From: Impatiens glandulifera
Taxonomy: Eukaryota > Streptophyta > Magnoliopsida > Ericales > Balsaminaceae
DNA: 64,000 bases
Direction: 5' to 3'
Assembly: GCF_907164915.1 (NCBI RefSeq)
Contig: NW_025919626.1
Location: forward strand, 61,365 to 125,364
In this document: piece after piece, positions 34,401-45,491 of the stretch
How positions within the stretch are numbered: position 1 is the first letter of the stretch
Layout: each line of letters opens with the position of its first letter
Made by a program: the position numbers and the translations under genes
Notes under the pieces: model-generated
What the model was told of the DNA's origin: nothing
Database searches by the model: none
What the model saw: the letters and a program-made list of their open reading frames with translations, nothing else

Positions 34401-34733
34401 TCTTCATCTCTTCCTTTACTTCCGGTGACAAATCCCTGTTGAAAGTATGACCTCCGACGAAATTTCGAAGAACTCCGCGTACAAGGCTTCGTCGAAAGCT
34501 ATTTCCATCCCGTTTACAGTTGCTAAGATGAAATCGTCCACCATTGTTGCAGATTTAAAGAACTCTTGAACTTCCTTCTTGTAAAAGATGAAAGGACCGC
34601 TAAGATATTTTCCGAGACCGGAATACTCGAGGGTTCTGAACATATCTACCACTTCCGTCTGATCGAAAGTGTAGACTGATGGAAAATCCACCTGCAAAGT
34701 ACAATGACCCAGTGTGATTCTCTTGTTCACCAT
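31441..34733 (-). pseudogene. Accessory ORF of the LTR element (unknown protein with RGG-rich C-terminus)
   Basis: A chain of minus-strand open pieces reads as one long decayed protein of about 1,000 residues. The start at 34,733 (MVNKRITLGH) opens a globular domain with FRTLEYSGLGKYLSGPFIFY, FFKSATMVDDFILATVNGM and, after two stops, FILLNDVVAKE and GKAGSFNLCSEDRFDYMC. The middle is Pro/Ser/Lys-rich (34,058-33,591), then a helical segment (33,522-33,082) and Glu-rich and coiled-coil parts (32,949-31,984). The C-terminus (31,700-31,441) is a repetitive Gly/Arg/Ser tract (GGDRGGRSSSGGRGGQSG). I recall similar proteins annotated as hypothetical in Lamiales genomes, unverified. It lies where pol is expected but shows no polymerase motif. 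RNA binding through the RGG tail is an inference. Confidence 0.65.
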
Positions 34734-35099
34734 TTTCAATAGAATATGAACAGACACAAGATTAACACATATTTTTGAGAGAGAAAGGCAAAGAAATCTA
34801 GAGTTCTTAGAATTCTTGAGAGATAAAAAGCTTTCAATCTCATGCAAAAATGTCCTTATATAGATTATGAGAAGTTATGCAAGATAACCGTCGTTTTTCC
34901 TAGGGGTATGACCCATCATTTAAAATTAGACGTCCTTTTCAAAGAGTCATCATTATAATTGAGGGTATATCAGTCATTCTCTTTTAACTTGAGAGACACG
35001 TGTCTTCATGTTATTATGAGATGACTGTTTTAATGTTTAAGCGGGGAAATCAGATATCACCTCACGTGGACAACTGTCCTTAATCAGTCTAAAAGGCAC

Positions 35100-35460
35100 G
35101 TAGTTAGACATTTTTCTTACTACACAAATCTATAAAACTAAACGTCTATTAGACGCGTGGGTCCATTAGACGCATACGTCTAACTCTGTGTTGTAAAGAA
35201 TACGTCTAATGTCTATTAGACGTGTACGTCAAATTCTGCATAAACATCACGTGTTAGACGTGTGTTTGGTTAGACGTGAGCATCCTCTTGCTCATGACGT
35301 AAAAACGTATAACTTCTATTAGACGTGTACGTCCAACTGCATTGGTTTTAAACCATGACATATAGGCTTAGATGTATAGATTGTGAGCAAAAATACGTCT
35401 AAGTACAAACATTTTCCTTTAGACGCCCTTGTCTAATAGACCAATTAAGGTCATTCATCT
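35100..35460. repeat. Internal tract of the same palindromic motif
   Basis: Between gag and the accessory ORF, irregularly spaced ctaTTAGACGtgtacGTCtaa-type motifs recur, often with the core AGACG / CGTCT. They are more diverged than the LTR arrays and lie outside the LTRs. Confidence 0.8.
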
Positions 35461-36279
35461 TGAGAGTATCTTTACTTTTAAAGAAATTTTCCCTCCAAGC
35501 ACAAAAATTAATAACCAACTGTTTTCAGATCCTTAGAACCAAAAGTATTTTACTACAAAAACATAGAAAAACATTTATTCTTCTGGAGTGGCAGCAACCA
35601 TTGTTGATCTTCTGAACTGTATACTCAAAAGAGTATTCTCCATGCTTCCTTCCTGCAATCCTCTTGCATCACCTACATAATAGACTATTTACAAACTTGA
35701 TACACATATTCAATTGGGTCCTCAATCAATTAGTCCCTTAAGAATCCATATTTGACATATTCTAATGGATTTCCCATGTTGCGTTGTGATTAATGCGTAT
35801 GATTTTGACTTAGCAGACGACTTTCTACTAGCCACTGATCCCTTAGCTTTTGAAGAAGACTTTCTTTTAAACTCCTTGACTTTGAGTTAGGTTTAGATTG
35901 CCAGACATGCTAGCTGCTTCTAATTTATTCTTCAGCCAGCTAACAGTCAACGGAACATAAATAATTTCATTCTTAAAAGCTATTTCTTCACGAATAGGAT
36001 CAGATTCACTGTCAAGGCATACCAACTTTAACAAAACTTATTGGCTTAAGCTTGTCGTTTGATAAGTTTGACTTTTTGCAGGACAGGTTAGGGTCATTGC
36101 CATCAAATCCTAGACTGGATCTAGATCCAGCAAGTCTTAACATGCTGATTTGATATTTGACAGCTTCTCCAGACCTTGTCCATGCACTGACAACATAGTT
36201 TAACCTCTTGTTTTCATTTGAAATCGTTTGAATCTATTCTTTGAGCATCTCATTCTCAGATGAGATCTCTTTACTTTCT

Positions 36280-37500
36280 TTACAAAAACATTTGATTCAA
36301 GAGTTTGAGGTAAATTGGTTGAGATACAACAGGTGAAGATTTAGTTTCATTTAAAGTTTCTGTTAGCTTTATGTACTCAATTACCATGTCATTTAGTGCA
36401 GCTACCAGTTGTTCCCTTGAAAATCTTTCAGAAGAAAAGTCAAATACTTCAGTTTCCTGAGTCTGTTCTTCATCTTCTCTTGCCATGAAGCAGGCCACTT
36501 CTTCGTCATCACTATAACTTGATGAGAAGTAAGAGTCACAGATGCTTCTTTGGTTCTTCCCGTCACCTGCAATAAGAGCCTTCAGCTCTTTTCCATCATC
36601 CTTCGTATCTTCACGTTTTGGCTTCCGGCATTCCGATTGATAATGACTTAGAATACCACAGTTAAAACACCTAACATTAGCCTTTAATTTCTTATTATAA
36701 TTAGAATTTGAAGACCTTGAGTTAGGGTTGCTCTTCTTCATGAAGTCGCCAAACTTCTTAACGAAGAGAGACATGGCGTCGCTACTCAGTTGATGTGCCG
36801 CCATCTTCACATCAGTAGCTACAGGTAGCTCTTCAACAGTCACCAGGGCTTTGGAAATGATAATGGATGTGGATTGATCTTCTTCAATCCTACAGTTCAA
36901 CTCGAACTCATAGGCCTTGAGATCAGCAAACAGATCGAAGAGAGAGATCTTGTTGAGGTCTTTGGATTCTCTCATCGCCATCGTCTTTATGTCTCATTCC
37001 CTTGGAAGAGCACGCATGACCTTGATACCAAGCTCCCTGTTGCTATAAGTCTTGCCTATAATGGATAAGGAGGAGACTATCTTGCTGAATCTTGTGTCGA
37101 ACTCGTTCATTGTTTCACCAGGACGCATCTTGAAACTGTCAAACTGTTGAGTGGCAACCATAATCTTGTTTTCCTTGGTTTGCTCATTACCCTCACACAG
37201 TTGGGTGAGTCAGTCCGAGACCTCTTATAGTAGTATCACACTCGATAATGTAGTTGAACATGCTGTCATCGAGAGATCTGTGTAGAACATCAAGAGACAT
37301 ATTGTTGAGGTTGTTCTGCCTCTTTTCTTCACTGGTCCAGTCAGCTTTCTCCTTATCAATCTTGATAAGACCCTCTGTGATGACACTCCACATATCATCA
37401 CAAAGAGAAGAGAGATGAGCACGAACTCTTTTCTTCCATACGATGTAGTTCTCTCGAGAGAAAGTTAGAATAGCGTTCGCACTTGCATCTTTGGTTATGG
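36280..37500 (-). pseudogene. copia-type gag of the LTR element
   Basis: The minus strand from about 37,500 gives the UBN2 gag entry (LTFSRENYIVWKKRVRAHLSS) and a helical region ending near 37,193. After a one-base shift comes MRPGETMNEFDTRFSKIVSS and then the 233-codon open piece 36,981-36,280. This last piece holds DLFADLKAYEFELNCR, a basic stretch, and the zinc knuckle CFNCGILSHYQSECRKP (CX2CX4HX4C, intact). It forms the particle and binds RNA. A frameshift near 37,200 and stops in the middle inactivate it. After gag, 36,270-35,560 holds only broken remnants, which may mark where pol was lost. Confidence 0.88.
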
Positions 37501-37538
37501 TTGTAATTTTTCAGGAAAAGCTTGAGAATAGAAACAGA

Positions 37539-37550
37539 GCTCTGATACCA
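37539..37550 (-). other. Primer binding site of the LTR element
   Basis: The minus strand reads TGGTATCAGAGC, a perfect 12-base match to the complement of plant initiator tRNA-Met, two bases inside the 5' LTR. Confidence 0.93.
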
Positions 37551-37552
37551 AT

Positions 37553-39263
37553 TGATAGGATAGGCTTAATCAATAGAGACGGGGTTCTGACGATTGATGA
37601 AAGCTTATGAAAAACGGTTTGAAAGAAATATTGTTATGGATTTTATTCACTTTCAATTTTACGCAAACCCTTGTAAACACTTGAAACAGAATCAAGTGCA
37701 GAAATGTTTACTTAGGTTTGAAGCTTAAGATAAAAAATGAGAAGATGACTGAAAAGAACAACAAGTAGTTTGTTTATGGATGTTCGGAACAAACTCTCCT
37801 ACGTCACCCTTTCTTCAAACCACTGGAAGGATTCACTATAATATGATTTGAATCAAATACAGTTTGCACACACTTAGCTCAATGTTGAACAGAACACTCT
37901 CTGTTCAACTTACAAGATGAAGAATATCACTCCGCTAAAGGATGCTTTGATTCTAACTCTCTCTTGATTAACACACAGTAAAGCAAGAGAGCAGCTAACA
38001 GTTTTTGGATATCAAAATGATCGATTGAATTATCTCTCTGTAATTCAGGCTTGTTCGCTTTCTTAGTTCTGGAAGTTCTTCCGTGTCCTTTAGAATCTTT
38101 AAATATGAGTAGGTACCAACGGTCGAATTTTCATAATGATACGTGACACTCTTCCATTGGAATGCCTTCATAGTACACAGCAGACTCTAAATACAAGGAT
38201 CGTGGCCATACACAATAGGTAGTGCACCGAATATTCTTCAAAGATTTACCTGCAAAACAAGGAGTGGGAAGGATATTCGCCTACGTGTCATTAGTTAATT
38301 GGTTGTATAGGGTTGTCGTACTGATCTTCACTAGAATGTGGAGCAGGAGTAGCGAACAGCTATAGCACGTGGGTAGGCGGGTGCAAGCTTCAAGCAACTG
38401 CTTAAGCAAGGCATTAGACGTATTTCAATTAGACGACTTCGTCTAATGAAATCAAACGTCCCCGTCTAATAACAGAATCTATTAGACCACCTGGTCAAAT
38501 GGGATTAGACTTACGTCTAATTGCAATCACTTCAGACTAATTTGAAGGAGTTAGATTGCACGTCTAACTTTTTCTTTCTATTAGACTGCACGTCTAACTC
38601 CACGAGTTAGACTGCACGTCTAATTACGGTTCTACTTCAGACTCGTCTGAAGGAGTTAGACTGCACGTCTAACTTTCATAATCCATTAGACTACACGTCT
38701 AACTCTATGAGTTAGACTACACATCTAATTACGAGTCTATTAGGCTGCACGTCTAACTCTACGAGTTAGACTGCACGTCTAATTACGAGTCTATTAGACT
38801 ACACGTCTAACTCTATGAGTTAGACTACACGTCTAATTACAAGTCCATTAGAATGCACGTCTAACTCCATGAGTTAGACTGCACGTCTAATTAAAAGTTC
38901 ATTAGACTACACATCTAACTCCATAAGTTAGACTGCACGTCTAATTACGATTCTATTAGACTGCAAGTCTAACTCCATGAGTTAGATTGCATGTCTAATT
39001 ACGGATTCATTAGACTGCACGTCTAACTCCTTGAGTTAGACTGCACGTCTAATTACTCCAGTTAGACTGCACGTCTAACACTGTGCATCTAATACCAAAT
39101 CGGTCTAATGAACCTCATTAGAACCAAGTCTAATGAAATTTATTTTCAATAAACCTGCATAAAAAACTATTAGACGCATATATATAATCCATTCATCATT
39201 TCATCATCAAAATTCTAATAGTCAAAGTATTTCAACACATGGTCAAAATAATTTGACCCAACA
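37553..39263 (-). repeat. 5' LTR of the polymerase-less element
   Basis: 1,711 bp. The minus strand begins TGTTGGGTCAAATTATT and ends CCTATCA. About 108 bp longer than the 3' LTR because its palindromic array has more units. Confidence 0.93.
38410..39120. repeat. Palindromic minisatellite in the 5' LTR
   Basis: Same 17-bp TTAGACTGCACGTCTAA module and 54-bp higher-order unit as in the 3' LTR, but with more units and a slightly different order. This shows expansion or contraction after insertion, or unequal copying. Confidence 0.92.
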
Positions 39264-39268
39264 ATTGT

Positions 39269-39625
39269 GTTTTGTATTTTCTCCTTGCTGAGTATAATCT
39301 CTCATTTCTTATCTTGTATCAGGATTTTGATGATTTTGTTTTTTAGTCTAAATAAATTTTCCCTTTGATTATACCCCATCATCCAAACTCCTTCTTTCTT
39401 CTCCATGATCCCTGCAGTATTTTCCTAAAGCTTTGGGGTAGCAATTAGGTCATTACTGATTTCCTGCACTTTTTTGTTAATAACTTCTTCATCTATTTTG
39501 TTCATTTCCTTCTCTACTGTTTTTTTGACTCATTTAGAACAAAGTTCTGCACTTCTATGACTTTGACTCTTTAAAGATCAAAATCCTCCACTTCTTTTGC
39601 CTTGTTGTTTTTCTTTTTACTCATA
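39269..39625 (-). pseudogene. ORF1-like protein, N-terminal part (copy 1)
   Basis: The minus strand starts ATGAGTAAAAAGAAAAACAA at 39,625 and, with two stops, reaches EKKEGVWMMGYNQRENLFRLKNK, which matches GKEGIWKVGYNERANLFGLKNQ of copy 2. It ends at the LTR insertion point, and the continuation is at 29,649. The region 39,630-40,033 is the 5' leader with repeated (g)cacgatcgg/ cgtgc-type motifs. Confidence 0.75.
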
Positions 39626-40093
39626 TTCCAATAAGACTCAAGAACAGGGGATTAAAGTCAGAACAACAATCTTGAAATGACCTTATTCAAACCCTAGACA
39701 ATTTTCCATGATGTGCCGAACGTGTCAGACGTACTTGTCATTCCGATCGTGCTAGACGTGCCGACAATCTTTACTTCGATCACGTTTCCCGTAACTGACT
39801 ACCAAATCAACTAAATCGCGCGACTGAGCAACTATGTCGAATGTGCTGATTGTGCTAATTGTGCCAAACGTGCCGACAATCTTGATTTTGACGCGATTCT
39901 TGATATAATATGAGACTGCACGTATTTGAGAAAGAAATTCAAGATTCCATCGCTAGAAATTTCTCGCCAGAAATCTTTGCTTTTTTTTGCGGGCTACATA
40001 CTTAATCTGCTGTCCTATTTTTAAGCATAACGACAATTTTTGTGTGTTTTTATCTCCCCATTTAATACATTTTTCACTAGACATCATTGCCCA

Positions 40094-40836
40094 TAGGGAT
40101 GGAAACGGGTACCCTACCCGATATGTAGTGAAGTCTCCATCCCCGAACCCGATTTTTATTATACTACCTGACCCTGACCCGAACCCGACGGATATCTATA
40201 TTTTTATCCCATCTCCAATTCGTCGCATACCTAATCCCCGACGGGTACCCATTACCCGATTTAAAACTTATAAGTTTATAGAGGTGGAAGAAAAAGAAAC
40301 ATAATAATTTTAAAATTTGTAGTATCGAAATGTTAAAAAAAATAAATAAAAACATTACCTACATGCATACTAATTTTTTTAGATCTTGAAGAAGATTTTT
40401 TTGTTATAGAGTGAAGAAAATTTTGAATGGTGCTTGAAAAAAGATTAAAGATTGAATATGAAGATGATGAGTGAGAAAGTTGAAGGAGAAGATTAATGTA
40501 GAAAAATATTTTTTTGAAAATATAAAAAAATTTAAAGTTGAAGTGGAGTGTGGATAAGAGTAAATTAAATTATGTATTTATGATGACATTGGTAATGAAT
40601 AGGAAATTAAAAATTCACATTAAGTTTTAATAAAAAAAACATTTTATTTTTATATTAATATAGTCGGGTATCGGGTTTGAGTTTTGCACAGTCCCCATCC
40701 CCGACCCCATACCCAACCGGGTACCTTCTCTCCCTCCCCATACCCGACCTCGACTCCGAATCCGATTGAAAATACCCGAACCCGACTATCGGGTACCCAC
40801 GAGTATCGAGCATACGAGTACCCATTGTCATCCATA
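40094..40836. mobile_element. Non-autonomous hAT-like element rich in GGGTACCC motifs
   Basis: A 743-bp element. The left end is TAGGGATGGAAACGGGTA and the right end read inward is TATGGATGACAATGGGTA. It is flanked by 8-bp near-duplications ATTGCCCA (40,086-40,093) and ATTTCCCA (40,837-40,844), seven of eight matching. Both arms are built of CCCGAACCCGA / GGGTACCC repeats, while the centre (40,270-40,660) is AT-rich. Overlapping ORFs on both strands of the arms are repeat artefacts. There is no transposase. Assigned to hAT from the duplication length and terminal style. Confidence 0.8.
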
Positions 40837-41199
40837 ATTTCCCAATATTTTTCTTCCCTCAACCTCAATTTTCGAATTTGTTCTTTAAACTCAGAAACTC
40901 TAGCTAGTTTACTAGAAACTAATTTTATCCCTTCATTTTCATTGTAAGCTTTGCCTTTTTTCAATTTATTTTCTTGAATTTCTTAGGACATTTATACAGG
41001 CCTAGATAATTCAATTCTAGTTTTATTTTCATCTTATTCTTCACACTTTTTAGAAACCTAAATAGAAAAGGGGTACAAATTATGAAGTATATTTAATTAT
41101 TTTGTACAAAGATAATACAAAATATGAATATACAACGAAGGGATACATTCATCTGTATTGTACATGATCTCCTATTTTTACTTTATATGGTATTTGTAT

Positions 41200-43168
41200 C
41201 AAAAGATGTTTCATTGAATTAAAAAAGAAATGTGGAAAAATCTTCTCTAGTGCATATAATTACAAGAATTTTAATTTTTAAGTTATTCACTTTGTCTAAG
41301 ATCAAAGTTGAAGAATTAAGGTAATGCATAAAATTACTATAATCAGTCATGGTAATATATTTCCTGAATTCAATTGAAGATAACCTTTCCAAAAAATATG
41401 ACAATCAAGATTCGATTGTGATTGTGTCACGTATCTTGACAAATTGGACACATAACCATATAGGAATTTCAACATCTTTAGCCATTTGCAAATTATGATA
41501 TTTTTTCCCTCGTCAAGTTATAATAAACCTTCTTAGGCTTATGAGACATTATATCAGGATCAATATGTAGCTCTGAACGATTTCAAAAAAGAAACATATC
41601 CTTCTTAGCGTCCAGGTTGTCTTTCGTCATAGCCATCACATTCATAATGGTCTTTATAATGTTTTCAAACACACTCTTTTTTATATGCATAAAATCCAAG
41701 TTATGTCGAATGAGAAGTTTTGACCAATAAGGAAGCTCCTAGAAGTTACTTCTCTTAGTCCACTCGTGTTGATCACCAAATCAATGAGGATACTCATTGA
41801 GAGTTTTACATGCAAGTTTGTAATATAAAATTTCATACTATATTTCATTTCCATCTTTTATATGGGGATGAAAAGTTGTTTCCACCCGGTCTTTTATAAA
41901 ATATTGTGTGTTATTTCTATAAGGATGGTCCGACGACAAAAAATTTCTATGACAATCAAAATAACAAGTCTTTCGGTCATATTTTAATTGAAAAGATTTA
42001 TCTTTTTTCATAAATATTGGAAAACCTCCAATTCCATGAGTACTCCAACCCGACAAAATTCCATAAGTAGTAAAATCATTAATAGTCCATAACAACATTG
42101 CATTCATATGGTATATTATAGGGTGTTATAATTACTAGCCAATATTAATATAGTTTTCCAAACTGTTCGAAAGGAACAAATCCATCTGAACAAAGTCTAA
42201 GTCGAATATTTCTATGATCTATTGCAAATATTGGATAATGATGATTAAACCTACTTCAAGCCTCTCCATCAGAAGGATGAAACATGATCCTAAGTTTGGT
42301 AACATGACGACCATGTCATGTCATGTGAGCGACTGACATATTCGATGCGTAGAACCTTTGCAACCTTGGAGCAAGTGGTAAATAAAATAGTTGGTTAAGA
42401 GACTTCAGTTTAACTAAATTTTCTTTGAATATGGAAAGATTACAAAACATGTATGATTGTTTATCAATATATACCCCCGAATAAAGCATTCAACCATATC
42501 TATATACATCATATCTATATACATGGATTATAATCACGGGCAAACATAAATCTTCAACCAATTTATTCATGCTATAAAAACTATTCGGCATACAAATATT
42601 TTTAGGTAATATTGACCTAATGTAGTCCATATTTATGATTTAAAGCACGCTCGGACCAATTATTCTCAGATTTCATATTAAGTTGTTTTATCGTAGCTGA
42701 CAATTTACTCTCGCTTTGATGACCAAGCCAGATTAGTTGATGTGATGTATTGAATGCTTTCTAAAGCCTTTGAGATAAAAATATGTGTGTTTAAATTGGT
42801 AGAAGTTTCATTTCCCACATTTGGTTAGTAACTTGATGTCATGTCATATATCATTGCACATATGCATTTGATCTTTCATTGTAACCTAGTGAATGTCGTA
42901 TACGTTATTAGTTGTATACCTTTGAGTTTTGAATTAGTTCCCCATTAGCATCCCACACATAATAGTTTTTCATGAATCCTTACCTTAGCAAATGATTATG
43001 GCATAAATGAGATGTAATGAAGTTTTGAATACGACATTCAAGGGCACCTAATTTTTCACCATTCATGTAAGCAAGTTGAGTTGTTGCAAATGAAATGAAT
43101 TATCCTAAACCTTTTAAATAAACTTCCATTCATATAGGTTTCTTATTGTACATCCAAACCCGATCAGA
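41200..43168 (-). pseudogene. CACTA transposase pseudogene (TNP2 / transposase-21 type)
   Basis: Minus-strand remnants in the right order. Near 43,168-42,900 is a transposase-associated domain entry (DRVWMYNKKPI, then HLCHNHLL and YYVWDANGE). At 42,107-41,838 is the core block NAMLLWTINDFTTYGILSGWSTHG, followed by YDRKTCYFDCHRNFLSSDHPYRN, characteristic of En/Spm TNPD-type transposases. Near 41,600-41,500 is an RSELHIDP and TREKI segment of the downstream region. The enzyme would bind termini and excise CACTA elements. Stops and deletions everywhere make it dead. Its element ends were not found. The 152-bp array to the right may be part of its 5' region. Confidence 0.82.
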
Positions 43169-43689
43169 TCTTATTTTGTATATAGGTAATCTACAATATA
43201 TATATATAATCAAATATAAGAATAATATATATTTATCTAAATATATAAATGATGTTGTATATAAAATCATAGATAAGAATAACATGTGATGTATATAATC
43301 AAAGACAATATAAGAATAATATGTTAAATATATAAAATGTATTCAAGATCTTGATATTTGATGATCAAAGGTGAAGGTTCCCTAAAAATGTGATACAACA
43401 TGGAGTCATACATGACAATAAGAATATTATCTACATATATATATATATAAGATATGGTCTTGAGAGTATAAACATATATTTTACCTTGATGTTATATGAA
43501 ATATATTTAAGAATTTGATGTTGTTGATCAAAGGATAAAGATAGAAGATAGAGAGATTGAAAGATTGATATAACAAATTGTAGAAAATGTAGAAAATGAA
43601 GTGAAGGAAGTAAGTACACAAGTACATTAGTAGTTGGTGGTAGTTAGATATATTAAATACTTTGTTAACGCTAAAATGGTTACTAGTTT

Positions 43690-45315
43690 CATTAATTTTA
43701 ACGTTAAATATAGATCTGCATTATACTTATCAACATCAAGGATTACACAATTACAAAGATTACTGTGGTTTGTAGATGAAGATGTAATGAAAAAGACATT
43801 GCACTATAAAATAGGGGATTTTTATCTAAGAATGGAAAAATATTTACTAAATATGTCATTCGATCCGCCCTAGATTTCGCAATAATGTGTATTAATTATA
43901 TTGAGAACATTACACCAATTTGTCGATGAACATGGATTAGTGAAAAAGACATTACACTATAAAATACAGGATTTCGATCCGATAGTTAAAAAAATATTTA
44001 CAAAATATGTCATTCAATCTTCAATAGATTTCACAATAAACGTATTATCGATATTGCAAACATTACATAAATTTGGCGATGAATAAGGATTAGTGCAAAA
44101 GTTATTGCACTCTCATATAAGAGATTTATACTTGAGAGTTAAAAAATATTTACTAAAATGACATTTGATCTGCACTAGATTTGGCAATAATATGTATTAT
44201 CGATATTGCAAACATTATAACAATTTGGTGATGAACATAGATTAGTGCAAAAGATATTGCACTCTCATATAAGGGATTTTTACCCGATAGTTGAAAAATA
44301 TTTATAAAATATTAAATTCGATCCGTACTAGTTTCGCAATACTATATCTTATCGATATTGTGAATATTATAGCAATTTGGTGATGAACATGGATTAGTGC
44401 AAAAGACATTACACTCTCAGTCATGAGATTCTTTACCCCGAGAGTTGAAAAATATTTATAAAATATGTCATTCGATCCGCAATAGATTTCATAATAATAC
44501 GTATTATCGATATTGCAATCTTTACTACAATTTGACTATGAACATAGATTAGTGCAAAAGTTTTTGCACTCTGATACAAGAGATTTCTACCAAAGAGTTT
44601 AAAAATATTTACAAATATGTCATTCTATCTGCAATATATTTCACAATAATACGTATTATTGATATTGCATACATTATAACAATTTGGCGATGAATTTGAA
44701 TTAGTGTAAAAGTTATTGCACTCTCATACAAGAGATTTAAATAATATTTACTAAATTTGACATTCGAACCGTAGTAAGTTTTGCAATAATATGTATTATC
44801 GATATTACAAACATTATAACAATTTAGTTATGAACATGCATTAGTGCTAAAAATAGTGTACTCTCATACATGAGATTTATACTCTAGAGTTGAAGAATAT
44901 TTACAAAATATGCCATTCGATCCGCAAAAAGTTTCACAATAATATGTATTATCGATATTGCAAACATTACTGCAATTTGACGATGAACATGGACTAGTGC
45001 AAAAGTTATTGCACTCTCATACAAGGGATTTCTACCCAAGAGTTGGAGAATATTTATAAAATATGTCATTCGATCTGCAAAGGTTTCACTATAATACGTA
45101 TTATCGATATTGAAAGCATTATAATAATTTGGCGATGAAAGTGAATTAGTGCAAAAGTTATTGCACTCTCATACATGGGATTTCAAATCGAGAGTTGAAA
45201 AATATTTACGACATATGTCATTCAATCCACAATAAATTTTGCAATAATATGTATTATCGATATTGCAAAAATTACAACAATTTGGCGATGAACATGGATT
45301 AATACAATAATTTTC
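43690..45315. repeat. 152-bp tandem repeat array, about eleven units
   Basis: The anchor 'gatgaacatggattagtgcaaaag' occurs at 43,775, 43,925, 44,078, 44,230, 44,382, 44,537, 44,689, 44,829, 44,982, 45,134 and 45,287, steps of 140-155 with most at 152-153. The unit also carries ttgcactctcatacaagrgatt, a tatttacaaaatatgtcattcgatcc stretch, and cgtattatcgatattgcaaac. Units diverge moderately. Small ORFs spanning units are by-products. Confidence 0.92.
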
Positions 45316-45491
45316 ATAGAAAAAATGGCTAAAAAAGTGTAAATATTATAAAACTGAAGGTATAATTTAATTTTTAAAACAAAAACTATGAATAAATATT
45401 AAAAGAAAATGTTGTAAACCAAAAACATAAATAACCAAAAACTATTAACAAAAAAACACCATAAATTGTTCAAAAATAAACAACCATAATG

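Larger units (their letters stand above)
29655..39263 (-). mobile_element. Large LTR retroelement with gag and accessory ORF but no polymerase
   Basis: A 9,609-bp element oriented on the minus strand. LTRs are at 37,553-39,263 (5') and 29,655-31,257 (3'). It has a perfect 12-base initiator-Met primer site, a polypurine tract (31,258-31,270), TG...CA ends and target duplications gttgt / attgt at 29,650-29,654 and 39,264-39,268 (one mismatch). Removing it restores the reading of the host ORF1 element. The internal 6.3 kb contains a copia-type gag, a palindromic-repeat tract and a long accessory ORF. No protease, integrase, reverse transcriptase or RNase H motif was seen, so it is non-autonomous. 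Confidence 0.92.
28005..40033 (-). mobile_element. ORF1-only LINE-like retroelement, copy 1 (split by an LTR element)
   Basis: On the minus strand a roughly 2.4-kb element runs from about 40,033 to a poly-A (poly-T on the plus strand) at 28,005. It is flanked by the 12-bp duplication caatttttgtgt at 27,993-28,004 and 40,034-40,045. Its parts are 40,033-39,269 and 29,649-28,005, separated by the LTR element. The only coding content is an ORF1-type protein with a DUF4283-like region and a zinc knuckle. No endonuclease or reverse transcriptase follows before the poly-A. The second copy at 45,492-47,912 has the same design. Confidence 0.8.

Noticed and set aside
40164..40964. ORFs on both strands rich in Pro/Asn or Gly/Arg
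   Set aside because: They result from the GGGTACCC/CCCGAACCCGA repeats of a small non-autonomous element.
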